Source: Candidatus Koribacter versatilis Ellin345 (GTDB lineage Bacteria > Acidobacteriota > Terriglobia > Terriglobales > Acidobacteriaceae). Taken from it: a stretch of 64,000 nt of DNA. Below the pieces are notes generated by a model, which was not told where the DNA came from, ran no database searches, and saw only the letters and a list, made by a program, of their open reading frames with translations. The number at the start of each line of letters is the position of its first letter. The first letter of the stretch is position 1. This document shows positions 17,569 to 26,255 of the stretch, piece by piece. A program made the translations under genes and the position numbers. The stretch is taken from positions 3,472,001 to 3,536,000 of the forward strand of contig NC_008009.1 in NCBI RefSeq assembly GCF_000014005.1. Reading direction: 5' to 3'.

Positions 17569-18231
17569 CTATGTAAGAAAGAATTCGCGAACAATCCGTT
17601 CCTGGGTTGCGGGATCCATTTGCGACAGCAGTCCGCTCACGGGCATGCCGCCGTCTTGGGCCATTGCCGGGGTGTACTGGCTTGCGAGCGCGCCGAGCCG
17701 GTTCAGGGTGTTCTGCATCCACGGCGCAACGAGTGGCCCTTGGATGAGGTTCTTCATGTTCGTGTGCATGTCGGGCGATTTCACGACGCACACCCAGCCG
17801 TCTTTATAAGGATCGCTACCCACGGATGAAGGGTTCTTGATGACCTGGTGGTTTAGCGAAACCACGACGCCCTCGATCGGCGAGAGCATGTCAACGGAAG
17901 TCCCGTTGTGCGTGACCGTCCACAACTTCTGGCCCTGGCGCACCCAGCGGTTCAATTCGACAGTCTCGATGCGGTCAATCTTGCCGAACAACTGCGCGGC
18001 AAACGAATCCATGCCCACTCGAGCGTTCTGGTGGCCTTCATCGGCCACCCAAGTGTGGCCGGGATGGAAGGAATAGCCGGTAGGAATTTCGAAGCCGGCA
18101 AGCTTTGCCATGACCGGAGCCGTCCGCGGACGCGGCGCTTCCGGTTGCATCTGCATTTCTTCGGTAGGACGACGGAAGTACGTAACGGTAATAATCAGTA
18201 GGAAAGTAAGAAGTACGAATAGGATTGACAT
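17569..18231 (-). CDS. Membrane-anchored GcvH-like protein without lipoyl lysine
   Basis: 220 aa from ATG 18231 (AGGGAGG upstream). An N-terminal helix (2-18) followed by RR suggests the rest is cytoplasmic. Residues 50-145 align with glycine-cleavage H protein: HTWVADEG opening, VGMDSFAAQLFGKIDRIETV, then the lipoyl hairpin ending LSPIEGVVVSLN. In H proteins this hairpin holds ESVKA; here it reads THNGTSVD, with Gly110 at the lysine position and no lysine nearby. So it cannot be lipoylated in the usual way. No gcvT or gcvP is near. First gene of the redox cluster. Confidence 0.75.
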   Translation of the reverse strand: MSILFVLLTFLLIITVTYFRRPTEEMQMQPEAPRPRTAPVMAKLAGFEIPTGYSFHPGHTWVADEGHQNARVGMDSFAAQLFGKIDRIETVELNRWVRQGQKLWTVTHNGTSVDMLSPIEGVVVSLNHQVIKNPSSVGSDPYKDGWVCVVKSPDMHTNMKNLIQGPLVAPWMQNTLNRLGALASQYTPAMAQDGGMPVSGLLSQMDPATQERIVREFFLT

Positions 18232-18281
18232 GACGCCCTCCCTGGCTAAGTTCACTCCAGTTGGGCGGTTCGAACCGAACT

Positions 18282-18294
18282 CCATGCAGGCCCT
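18282..18294. repeat. 13-mer shared with the GDH-like leader
   Basis: CCATGCAGGCCCT occurs here, 50 bases before the GcvH-like start, and again at 15536-15548 before the GDH-like start. Both sites lie in untranslated leaders of the same cluster and both are next to a GGTTCG. It could be an operator or shared promoter part; no known factor fits. Confidence 0.4.
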
Positions 18295-18424
18295 GGACCG
18301 CTCACCCTTCTTCTATGCAGTCACATTGCCATGTTCATGATTTCCTGAATTCATTGATAACAAGGCAGATGCGTGTTTTAGCAACGGAGTGTTCCCAGTT
18401 CGGGCTCATGCATTTCGCTGAGGT

Positions 18425-18460
18425 GCTGCATTTTGCAGAGGTAGGGTCGCTGCATTTTGC
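18425..18460. repeat. Short direct repeat between the PP2C gene and the GcvH-like leader
   Basis: GCTGCATTTTGC occurs at 18425-18436 and 18449-18460, 24 bases apart. It lies downstream of the PP2C gene and upstream of the redox cluster, and may be a regulator site for the cluster. Nothing else stands out in this 250-base gap. Confidence 0.35.
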
Positions 18461-18481
18461 GCGTGTCGCACGGGCGTGCGA

Positions 18482-19636
18482 TCACGCTTCGATTTGCGCT
18501 ACCACGAGGGTGATATCGTCGTCGGCGTCTTCGTTCTCAGGGCGTCCCGACCACTTTAGTAACCTCGTCAGCAGATCGCCGGCAAGTTCGTCTGATGACG
18601 TCTGCCCGTGCTCGCTGAGAAACTTCTCCACTCCTTCAATCCCCAGGAACTCACCTTCGACATTCGCAGTCTCGACGATGCCATCCGTGTAAAGCACAAC
18701 GCGATCGCCAATATTGAGAGGAAGTTCAACCGATGCATACTGCGCTACCGGCATAAAGCTGAGAATCAACCCATTCTCCTCGACCCTCCGCACTTCGCCA
18801 TTCCTGTCGCTCCCAATCAGAATCGGCGGATGCCCAGCACCCGCGTACCTCAGGACCTTTTTCTCCAAATCGAGATACACGTACGCGGCGGTCACAAAGT
18901 GGTCCGAAAACTTTCCGCAGAGGGTCTGGTTGAGTCCATCGAGTACTTTCGACGGGTCCGCCACGTTCTGTTCTTGGGCATGGAACGCGATCTTGAGCAT
19001 GGAGGAGATCAATGCGGCTGGCATGCCGTGTCCCGAAACGTCGGCTACAAGCACGCCGACATGTTTATCATCCGGCACAATGAAGTCGTAAAAGTCGCCG
19101 GCAACCGCCGTCATCGGAATGTAGCGTGCCGCGATATCGAGACCTGCTAACTTAGGAACTTCGCGCGGAATAATCGAGAGCTGAATATTTCGCGCACATT
19201 CCATCTCTTCGTGAATACGTTTGAGCTGCTCCGCAATTTGTTTCTGTGCAGTCCGCAAGCTCATGTGCATGTTCACACGCGCCTGCACCACCAGTGGCGA
19301 GAACGGCTTGTGGATATAGTCCGCTGCACCGACCGCGAAACCTTTGGTCTCCTCTGCGACCTCTGTCTGTCCGGTAAGAAAGATGACGGGGATATCCTTC
19401 GTCGCAGCGTTCTCTTTGAGACGCGCGCAAACTTCGTACCCGTTGATTCCCGGCATCATCACGTCGAGCAAGATCAGGTCCGGGTGAGGAGTGGCCACAG
19501 CAAGTTCAATCGCCTTTTCGCCATTGGTAGCAATGCGAACCTTATACGTATCCTTGAGGATCGAGTATGCGATTTCGAGGTTCTGTGGTTCATCGTCAAC
19601 GGCAAGAATTACTTTCTTTTCGTCGGTATTTGCCAT
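18482..19636 (-). CDS. Response regulator with PP2C-type phosphatase output (RsbU-like)
   Basis: Receiver domain at residues 8-125 with acidic pair VDD and phospho-acceptor D58 (LILLDVMMPG), then a coiled linker (130-160), then a PPM/SpoIIE phosphatase domain (about 165-382). The metal-binding residues are visible in AGDFYDF, VADVSGHGMPAA and the end block DADDDITLVV. Such proteins dephosphorylate anti-anti-sigma factors in partner-switching stress pathways. No RsbV/RsbW partner is adjacent, but an RsbW-like ATPase lies at the far end of the window (63459). Confidence 0.93.
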   Translation of the reverse strand: MANTDEKKVILAVDDEPQNLEIAYSILKDTYKVRIATNGEKAIELAVATPHPDLILLDVMMPGINGYEVCARLKENAATKDIPVIFLTGQTEVAEETKGFAVGAADYIHKPFSPLVVQARVNMHMSLRTAQKQIAEQLKRIHEEMECARNIQLSIIPREVPKLAGLDIAARYIPMTAVAGDFYDFIVPDDKHVGVLVADVSGHGMPAALISSMLKIAFHAQEQNVADPSKVLDGLNQTLCGKFSDHFVTAAYVYLDLEKKVLRYAGAGHPPILIGSDRNGEVRRVEENGLILSFMPVAQYASVELPLNIGDRVVLYTDGIVETANVEGEFLGIEGVEKFLSEHGQTSSDELAGDLLTRLLKWSGRPENEDADDDITLVVAQIEA

Positions 19637-19794
19637 CTGAGCTCAAATTATTGGGTGGATAGCCAATCGGTAACTGGGAGAACTAGCAGGGGCCCTTCCA
19701 TCAGGTTCCAAAGCTCTGCGCAGCAGCCCGCGAATTCCAGCCGCAGCTTTCGAATTTGCCCCATCCAGCTTTGGATTTGCGCGAGCATGGATGT

Positions 19795-20142
19795 ATGGAA
19801 AACGACGCGGGTAACAGCATCTTTCCCAACACGGCAAGCGGCCCCAAACGCGACGCCGATCAAACAGACGGCCAGCGCGAAGTTGACACGACTGGCGGCG
19901 GTGCCGATGTCATCAATCCCGGCGGCGTTCCCAGCGGTTTGGGTGATCGGGTGAATCCATCGGCACCGACCACCGGGACCGAAGGTTGGGGCTCTGGTAA
20001 GGGTGAAGAAAACATTGCCATGACCAACGTCGCGGCCAACAATCCTCCGGCAAAGGGAAATCGTCAGCATCCCGAAGCCGGCCAACCGAAAGACATCCGC
20101 CACGACGACTTGCGCAAGCAGGCCGACAAGAAGGCAAGCTAA
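19795..20142 (+). CDS. Small hydrophilic disordered protein
   Basis: 115 aa, rich in Gly, Asn, Asp, Pro and Lys, no Cys, no hydrophobic segment; probably disordered. I do not recognise a family, though composition resembles small desiccation or stress proteins. ATG 19795 is the best start; the ribosome site is weak. It lies 14 bases before a DUF1059 gene and likely shares its transcript, which ends at the hairpin at 20397. Confidence 0.6.
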   Translation: MENDAGNSIFPNTASGPKRDADQTDGQREVDTTGGGADVINPGGVPSGLGDRVNPSAPTTGTEGWGSGKGEENIAMTNVAANNPPAKGNRQHPEAGQPKDIRHDDLRKQADKKAS

Positions 20143-20156
20143 CGAGGCAACTGCGT

Positions 20157-20369
20157 ATGACAAATCCGAACGAGCAGAATCGAGAACGCACTTTCCGCTG
20201 TGCTGATGCCGGCTTCAAAGAATGCAACTGGCAGACCAGCGGACGCAGTGACAACGAAATCATGGACCACGTGAAGGAACACGGTCGTGAGGCCCACGGC
20301 ATTACGAATTTCGACGACAACATGCGCCGCAAGGTTCAGGAAAACATTCACGACCGCCGCGCAGCCTAA
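20157..20369 (+). CDS. DUF1059 family small protein
   Basis: 70 aa matching the DUF1059 pattern: FRCADAGFKECNWQTSG (two cysteines), then DHVKEHGREAHG with two spaced histidines. The Cys/His set suggests metal binding, but no function is established for the family. GAGG lies upstream. Ends 27 bases before a terminator. Confidence 0.85.
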   Translation: MTNPNEQNRERTFRCADAGFKECNWQTSGRSDNEIMDHVKEHGREAHGITNFDDNMRRKVQENIHDRRAA

Positions 20370-20396
20370 GCTCCCTCCTCCTCACGCACGCAGAAA

Positions 20397-20421
20397 AAGG
20401 ACGGCCACCTCGGCCGTCCTT
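20397..20421. terminator. Bidirectional terminator between DUF1059 and amrS
   Basis: Stem AAGGACGGCC (20397-20406) and GGCCGTCCTT (20412-20421) with loop ACCTC, between convergent genes; A-run before and T/C-rich after. Confidence 0.85.
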
Positions 20422-20440
20422 CTCCGTTACTCACAAAAAC

Positions 20441-21520
20441 CTAAAGTGTCAGGTGAGGATTCGCGAGTTCTTCCGTGCGCAAACGGCGCTCGTTTATGTG
20501 CTTTACAGCGAACACCCCTGTAATGCTCGTTCCGCAGTGGCGGCACTTCCCTTCGACAAGATCGTTGGCGATGATCGAGTGCCACGAGCGTTTGATAATC
20601 CGCTTCCTGCAGCCCGGACAAATCGTGTCGCCGCCATCGCTGAAAATGTTTCCCTCGTACACGAACTTCAATCCCATTTCCATCGCGAGTTTGCGAGCTC
20701 GATGCAGCGTCTCCGGCGGCGTGGCGGGCTTATCCATCAATTTGAAATCCGGGTGGAAAGCTGTGAAGTGCAGAGGAACATCGTCACCGAGGTTTTCGAG
20801 AATCCAATCGACGAGCTGCCGGAACTCCTCTTGCTCGTCATTCAGCGTCGGGATGATGAGATTGGTGATCTCGAACCAGACACCCGTCTCGTGCCGCAAC
20901 CACTTCAAAGTCTCGAGCACTGGCTGAAGATGCGTGAGCGTCACCTTCGAGTAGAACTTCTCAGTGAAGGCTTTCAGGTCAATATTCGCGGCGTCGATGT
21001 GCCGATACACATCGAAAAACGCTTCACGCGTGATATAGCCATTCGAGACCATCACGTTATTCAATCCAGCGGCGTGCGCCGCGCGCGCGATATCGATTAC
21101 ATATTCGCCCCAGATAGTCGGTTCGTTGTAAGTGAAGGCCAAGTGCGGGACCCGACGCTCAATCGCAAGCTCTACCACGTCCTCGGGCGAAAGATCCGCC
21201 GCATGAACCTGGTCCGACTTCGCCTTGGAGATGTCCCAGTTCTGGCAAAAGAAGCACCCCATGTTGCAGCCTGCGGTGCCCATCGACAGTATTCGCGTTC
21301 CCGGGAAGAAGTGGTTCAGCGGCTTCTTTTCGACGGGATCAATATTCACCGCCGCCGGCCGGCCATAGCCGAGCTGATATAGATGGCCATCAATATTCTT
21401 CCGAATGAAACAGAAACCGGTCTGCCCTTCTCCGACATGGCAATGCCGCGGGCACAGATAACAGTGCAGACGGCCATCGGCCATCGTCTCCCACCAGCGT
21501 GCCTCATGAAGTTTGGACAT
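20441..21520 (-). CDS. amrS: AmmeMemoRadiSam system radical SAM enzyme
   Basis: 359 aa. The radical SAM motif CxxxCxxC is CNMGCFFC (about residues 84-91), preceded by an N-terminal CYLCPRHC group, typical of AmrS. A C-terminal zinc-ribbon-like set (CPGC ... CRHC) follows. The family usually occurs with Memo and AMMECR1 domain genes, which are not adjacent here; the substrate is unknown. Ribosome site GGAAG 6 bases before ATG. Confidence 0.92.
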   Translation of the reverse strand: MSKLHEARWWETMADGRLHCYLCPRHCHVGEGQTGFCFIRKNIDGHLYQLGYGRPAAVNIDPVEKKPLNHFFPGTRILSMGTAGCNMGCFFCQNWDISKAKSDQVHAADLSPEDVVELAIERRVPHLAFTYNEPTIWGEYVIDIARAAHAAGLNNVMVSNGYITREAFFDVYRHIDAANIDLKAFTEKFYSKVTLTHLQPVLETLKWLRHETGVWFEITNLIIPTLNDEQEEFRQLVDWILENLGDDVPLHFTAFHPDFKLMDKPATPPETLHRARKLAMEMGLKFVYEGNIFSDGGDTICPGCRKRIIKRSWHSIIANDLVEGKCRHCGTSITGVFAVKHINERRLRTEELANPHLTL

Positions 21521-21578
21521 GTTTACTTCCGAGTAACTAGCTAAATCTTATTTTACGCCGGTCGGAAGCAAAAGAAGT

Positions 21579-21614
21579 GGGGCGCCACGCTTGAGTGCGT
21601 TTGGGAGGCGCCCC
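21579..21614 (-). terminator. Terminator after the DUF885 gene
   Basis: Stem arms GGGGCGCC (21579-21586) and GGCGCCCC (21607-21614). Read on the minus strand the hairpin is followed by a T-rich CTTCTTTTGCTT run, fitting termination of the DUF885 transcript before amrS. Confidence 0.65.
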
Positions 21615-21709
21615 GTTGTGGATTTGGGTCTAGTTGCTTACATAGACGACTTCCGCGAGAAAACGTTCCAAGCTTTTCCACCGATGCAGGACAAAGCTGG
21701 GACGAACTG

Positions 21710-23617
21710 CTACTTTTTGCGCGTCGCCCTTTTGTGTGCCGGGGCAGCGCTGGTGCTCTGCCCCACACTCAAGTTGGCCGGAATCCCCAGAAGAATCTCA
21801 CCTGCCAGCGGCAGAGGCACTGGACCGAGATCCAACGCCCGGTTGTGAAATTCCAGATTCGTAAATGCCGTTCCCTTCGCCTTCTTGTACTTCGCCCGCA
21901 GATCGTTCCAGCCGCGGATGCCTACGTAGTAGGTCGGAAGCTGCGTTGCAGTTAGCTTTGCACGTTGAAGTTTTCCTTGAGCTTCTGCGTCAGTCTGAAA
22001 GGCCTGCTTGGTCATGAGCGACATGGCTTCGTCGTCGCTCATATCCATTGTGTGCATGCGGATGTCCAGGATTGTGTTAGCCAACACGCGCAGACGAATC
22101 TTCTTCATGATCAGCCGGAAACGCGGATCGTTGTCAGCAAACCCAGCGTCGAGCATGATGCCCGCAATGTACTCGGCCCAGCCTTCCACGTACGGGCCGT
22201 TGCCGTAATACGCGCGCAATAACCTGCGCATCGGAGGCTCCACGTTATTCGCGTGCTCGAATTGGATGTAATGTCCCGGAAGCGCTTCGTGAATGGTCAG
22301 CCAGTGCAGCGTGTAGTTGTTGTACTCGCGCAGCTTCGACTCGGCCTTTTCATCCGCCGTCTTAGGATCGATCGGGGTGACCCAGTACTGCGCCTGGGTA
22401 TTGGGATCAAGCGGCGGCGGCGCGTGGAAACCTGCCACCGAATAAACGCCGCGCATGAAGTCCGGAGTTGCAACCACCTTCAGATTGTTTCGCGCACTCA
22501 GTGCGACGATCTTGTGTTCGCGAATGAAATCAATAATGTTCTGGAGATCGCCCTGAATGTAGTCCATCAACTGATCGCGCTGCGGATGTTCCTGCCCCAG
22601 GCGGTCCAGGACCTCGCCAATAATTTTGTTTTCGCGATCCACTCCGCTCAGGTCGGCGTGATCGGTGTGGTCTGGATACATGTCCTTGTGCATCGGTACC
22701 GCAATTTCCAGCATCTCCGCCCGGACGCTCGTCATATCCGTTTCGGCATCGGTGAGTAGCACGTCCGGAGTAACGTTCGTCTCCATCACCAGGCGGAAAC
22801 GCTCGGCATACCACTCCTTCCCCAACCGCCAGTTGCGGCCGTTCGTCGGACGGTTCGCCAAGTCGGTCTGCATCCACTGCGAGAAATCCGTCAGCGCCTT
22901 CTTTGCCGCCGGTGCGAAGCGATCGTACTTCTGACGCACCGCTCCACTCGCCGGGAGCTCTTTGCCGATGTCATCAATCATCCCGAGATTGCCGCTGTTT
23001 TCTTCCACCGCAACTTTGATGTAGATCGGATCTGAGTCCATGAGTTGTTGCTTAGCTTGCCCAATGAAGCGCGCAATCTGCGCGATGCGCGACACTGCAT
23101 CTGCCATGCGCTGATCTTTTGGCGCATATTCCTGCGACATGTTGAGGAACAACCCGTTGCCGATCAACTCCACCCAGCCGGTCGGATTGTGCTTGTAGTT
23201 CTGGACTTTCTCCAATTCGAGCAAGTTGTTCGAGATTCCGTCGTCCAGAAGAATCCAGTCGGCATGGCCCTGAGCGTCGAGGCTTTTGTACGGCGCCTGG
23301 CTCCGCAACCGCTCGCGCCAGTGGCGATAGAACTTCAACTGTTCCGCGAGGTCTTCGGTACCCATCTCATCGAGCTCGGCATCAAGGCGAACCGTGCGTC
23401 CGCTCGTCGGATCGACATACGTGTGGTATCCCGCCCCAGAAGCTGATACCGGTGAAAGTTGAAGTGATTCATGAAGGAACTGTTCGGAGAGCTTGGCCAG
23501 CCGTTCGCTCGGAGTTCCGGTCACAGGCGCCTCGGGTGTGGTTTTGTGGGACTGCGCGAAGAGGAATGAGCAGCAGGATACAAAGAAGACGCAGAGGAGT
23601 ATTCGGGCGACCTTCAT
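21710..23617 (-). CDS. DUF885 family secreted metallopeptidase-like protein
   Basis: 635 aa with an N-terminal signal peptide (ending about LFA/QS). The central HEALPGHYIQFEHA segment is the DUF885 hallmark and looks like an HExxxxH zinc site, with further acidic residues in EGWAEYIAGIMLDAGF. The family is thought to be peptidase-related; substrate unknown. Single gene with GAGG ribosome site and hairpins on both sides. Confidence 0.9.
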   Translation of the reverse strand: MKVARILLCVFFVSCCSFLFAQSHKTTPEAPVTGTPSERLAKLSEQFLHESLQLSPVSASGAGYHTYVDPTSGRTVRLDAELDEMGTEDLAEQLKFYRHWRERLRSQAPYKSLDAQGHADWILLDDGISNNLLELEKVQNYKHNPTGWVELIGNGLFLNMSQEYAPKDQRMADAVSRIAQIARFIGQAKQQLMDSDPIYIKVAVEENSGNLGMIDDIGKELPASGAVRQKYDRFAPAAKKALTDFSQWMQTDLANRPTNGRNWRLGKEWYAERFRLVMETNVTPDVLLTDAETDMTSVRAEMLEIAVPMHKDMYPDHTDHADLSGVDRENKIIGEVLDRLGQEHPQRDQLMDYIQGDLQNIIDFIREHKIVALSARNNLKVVATPDFMRGVYSVAGFHAPPPLDPNTQAQYWVTPIDPKTADEKAESKLREYNNYTLHWLTIHEALPGHYIQFEHANNVEPPMRRLLRAYYGNGPYVEGWAEYIAGIMLDAGFADNDPRFRLIMKKIRLRVLANTILDIRMHTMDMSDDEAMSLMTKQAFQTDAEAQGKLQRAKLTATQLPTYYVGIRGWNDLRAKYKKAKGTAFTNLEFHNRALDLGPVPLPLAGEILLGIPANLSVGQSTSAAPAHKRATRKK

Positions 23618-23652
23618 GACAACCTCGATACGAATTGTGAAACGAGCAAGAA

Positions 23653-23682
23653 AGAACCCGCCAAGTATAAATGGCGGGTTCT
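23653..23682 (-). terminator. Terminator after clcA
   Basis: A perfect 11-bp stem (23653-23663 and 23672-23682) with an 8-base loop; on the minus strand it is followed by TTTCTTGCTC. Confidence 0.85.
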
Positions 23683-23698
23683 CTCGGAATAGCGCGGC

Positions 23699-25540
23699 CT
23701 ACTTAACCGGAGTGATCTCCCCTGCCGCTTTGGGATTGCGCTTCGCGGATGCCCATCCGCCCTCACGTACCTGTTCTTCTTCGATCTGCCGAAGGCGTGC
23801 CGAGAGCACTCCTGCGCGCCCGAGATAGCCGAGAATCTTCGTCGGATCCTTGCGGTCCACGACCGGCAATCGCCCAACCCCTGCCCGTAACATGCGTGAG
23901 GCCGCGTGGAAAAGGAGTTCATCCTCATAGGCAGTCAGCAGGCTTGTCGTACCAGCTTGCAGAACGGTCTGGGTTCCTGCATCCTCAGATTCCATCGCGC
24001 GCAGCAGGTCACCGCGCGTGATCAACCCCTTGAGCTTTCCGGCATCATCCACGATCAGTACGCCTTGATGGCGGGAGAGTATCGGATCGTGCTGCGCCAA
24101 CCGCTCGGCCATTTCGCGTACCAGCATCGTTTCCGGCACCCTCGGCGGTTCGGTAACCATCGCCTGCGAGACCGTCATCTGCCGCAGGATGTCGGGTTCG
24201 AACTCAGAGTGGATCTTCAATCCGCGTCGCGCGAGTTTCTCGGTCATGATCGAGTTTTCGCTAAATGCGAGCGCAATGCCGTCCGCGATGACCGCCACCA
24301 GCATCAGCGGCAGGATCGAGTTGTAATCGCGCGTGATCTCGAACGCGAAGATAATGAACGCGAACGTCGCACGCGACGCCGCACCGAAGACCGCGCCCAT
24401 CGCCACCAACGCAAATGCCGCCGGCGAGATCCCCGCTCCCGGGATGAAGTGGTTGATGATCATCGCCACTGCCGATCCCATCGCCGCACTGGCCATGAAC
24501 ATTGGAGCCAGCAATCCACCCGAAGTCCCGGAGCCGATCGTCACCAGGAGAACGAGCGCTTTAAAGATCATTACTGCCAGCAGTACTTTGAACACGAGGT
24601 GAGTATTGAGAATGTCGGAGATGGTGTCGTATCCCACGCCGAGGACGCGCGGTACAAAATAGCCAACGACGCCGAGGACCACGCAGCCGATTGCCGGCCA
24701 CCACATCCAGTCAATCGGCAGCTTTTCAAATTGATCTTCCACCCAATAGAGAAGCTTCGAGAAACCGACAGCTGAGAACCCGCAGATCGCACCCAACAGC
24801 AAATACCATGGCAACACCCGCGGGATACCAAAATCAATGGCGCCAACCTCGAACATGGGTCCGCGTCCCATCAGCACAAAGTGCAGACTCGTCGCGATCG
24901 TGCTCGCAATAACCAACGGGATAAATGACCGCGCTTTGAATTCGAAGAGGATGAGTTCGATGGCGAGAATTACTGCTGCAATCGGCGTACTGAACGTCGC
25001 CGCCATGCCGGCCGCAGCACCGCAGCCGAGAAGAACTTTTCGCTCTGACGCGGTTGTCTGTATCACCTGGCCGATCAGCGATCCAATCGCTCCGCCGGTC
25101 TGAATGATCGGGCCCTCGGCTCCGAACGGTCCACCCGTGCCAATCGCAATCGCTGCCGACAGCGGCTTCAAGATCGCGACCTTTGGCTCAATCCGGCTGC
25201 GGTTTACCAGCACGGCTTCCATCGCTTCGGGAATGCCATGGCCGCGGATCTTGGACGATCCATACTTCGCCATCACGCCAACAATCAACCCGCCGACCAC
25301 TGGAACGAGGATCACCCACAGCCCGAGCTGATGATTCCGCGGGCTATGAAACGTAAAGCTGATCGTGTGATAGAACGCTACATTGGTGAAGAAACCAATG
25401 AGGTGGTAAAGCAGCCACGCAACAAACCCGGCGGCCGTACCGATGATGGCCGCCAGGAATGAAACGAGATGAATGCGGAACTCCGAGCTTTCCGCCGCGA
25501 GTTGGCCCGCGGGATTCAGAGTTGCAGGGTGTCGCGTCAA
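23699..25540 (-). CDS. clcA: ClC-type chloride channel/antiporter with CBS domains
   Basis: 613 aa. The ClC membrane part (about residues 20-440) has the three ion-pathway motifs in modified form: KIRGHGIPE, GPFGAEGP (keeping the gating Glu) and GSGTSGGLLAP. Two CBS domains follow (about 460-600), which usually bind nucleotides and regulate transport. The retained Glu argues for chloride/proton rather than CLC-F fluoride type. TTG start with GGAGGAGGG upstream. Probably co-transcribed with the marR gene 75 bases upstream. Confidence 0.92.
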   Translation of the reverse strand: MTRHPATLNPAGQLAAESSEFRIHLVSFLAAIIGTAAGFVAWLLYHLIGFFTNVAFYHTISFTFHSPRNHQLGLWVILVPVVGGLIVGVMAKYGSSKIRGHGIPEAMEAVLVNRSRIEPKVAILKPLSAAIAIGTGGPFGAEGPIIQTGGAIGSLIGQVIQTTASERKVLLGCGAAAGMAATFSTPIAAVILAIELILFEFKARSFIPLVIASTIATSLHFVLMGRGPMFEVGAIDFGIPRVLPWYLLLGAICGFSAVGFSKLLYWVEDQFEKLPIDWMWWPAIGCVVLGVVGYFVPRVLGVGYDTISDILNTHLVFKVLLAVMIFKALVLLVTIGSGTSGGLLAPMFMASAAMGSAVAMIINHFIPGAGISPAAFALVAMGAVFGAASRATFAFIIFAFEITRDYNSILPLMLVAVIADGIALAFSENSIMTEKLARRGLKIHSEFEPDILRQMTVSQAMVTEPPRVPETMLVREMAERLAQHDPILSRHQGVLIVDDAGKLKGLITRGDLLRAMESEDAGTQTVLQAGTTSLLTAYEDELLFHAASRMLRAGVGRLPVVDRKDPTKILGYLGRAGVLSARLRQIEEEQVREGGWASAKRNPKAAGEITPVK

Positions 25541-25615
25541 TGGCCCTCCTCCAAACGCCGATCTTCCAGCCCTGAATAGTCAGAGTTGGCGAGCGCATGG
25601 CGAATTTGCCGGCAA

Positions 25616-26104
25616 CTAATCCTGCGCTGCTGCCGCTCGGCTTTTCAGCTTCGCGGGAGCGGACTTCTCTTTCTTGCCCCGGTCTTTCGCGTTCATCGAC
25701 TTCTTCAGTGACGTTACCAACGATGTCCCATGCTCCAGCAGAAGCTCCTGGTGGTGCACCGAAAGTTCACGCAATATCCGTTCGGACTTAGGCGTCAACA
25801 CGATCAGCACCTCACGCTTATCGCGGTCGCTGCGTTTTCGGTTGACGTATCCATGTTGTTCCAGGCGATCCACCAGCTCCACTGTGCTGTGGTGCTGGAT
25901 CTGCAACCGATCGGCAATTTCGCCAATCGTTGCGCGCGCGCCCTCCGGAAGTCCTTTTACCGCGAGCAACAACTGGTGCTGCTGCGGTTCAAGGCCTGCG
26001 GTCCTTGCTGCCTCTTCACTGAAGCGGAGAAACTTACGAATCTGATACCGAAACTCCGCGAGCGCCCGGTAATCACCGGAGAGAAGGTCCTTTTCTTCGC
26101 CCAT
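25616..26104 (-). CDS. MarR family transcriptional regulator
   Basis: 162 aa from ATG 26104 (AAAGGGAG upstream). Winged helix at about residues 30-105: TIGEIADRLQIQHHSTVELV, then DRLEQHGYVNRKRSDRDKRE, the standard MarR wing. The C-terminus is a Lys/Ala-rich tail. It is divergent from purB and lies directly before clcA, so it may regulate clcA and itself. A partial palindrome ATCG-CATTA-CGAT lies in the promoter gap at about 26118-26130. Confidence 0.9.
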   Translation of the reverse strand: MGEEKDLLSGDYRALAEFRYQIRKFLRFSEEAARTAGLEPQQHQLLLAVKGLPEGARATIGEIADRLQIQHHSTVELVDRLEQHGYVNRKRSDRDKREVLIVLTPKSERILRELSVHHQELLLEHGTSLVTSLKKSMNAKDRGKKEKSAPAKLKSRAAAAQD

Positions 26105-26255
26105 GTTCGCTCCCTTTAAGTATATCGCATTACGATGTCTGTGCTGCTCTACTGCCCACATTCTCTCGCTGCAAGATAGGATGCACCCTGCCGAGCCCCA
26201 AACTATTACAATAGAAGGGTCCCAGTCCCCATTTAGAACAAGCAAGGAGAACGTT

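Noticed and set aside
20453-21382. 309-codon frame on the plus strand
   Set aside because: Antisense to amrS, whose radical SAM and zinc-ribbon cysteines are clear.
26103-26255. Longer purB start at ATG 26103
   Set aside because: It overlaps the divergent marR start; TTG 26256 has AAGGAG at the right distance and gives the family length.
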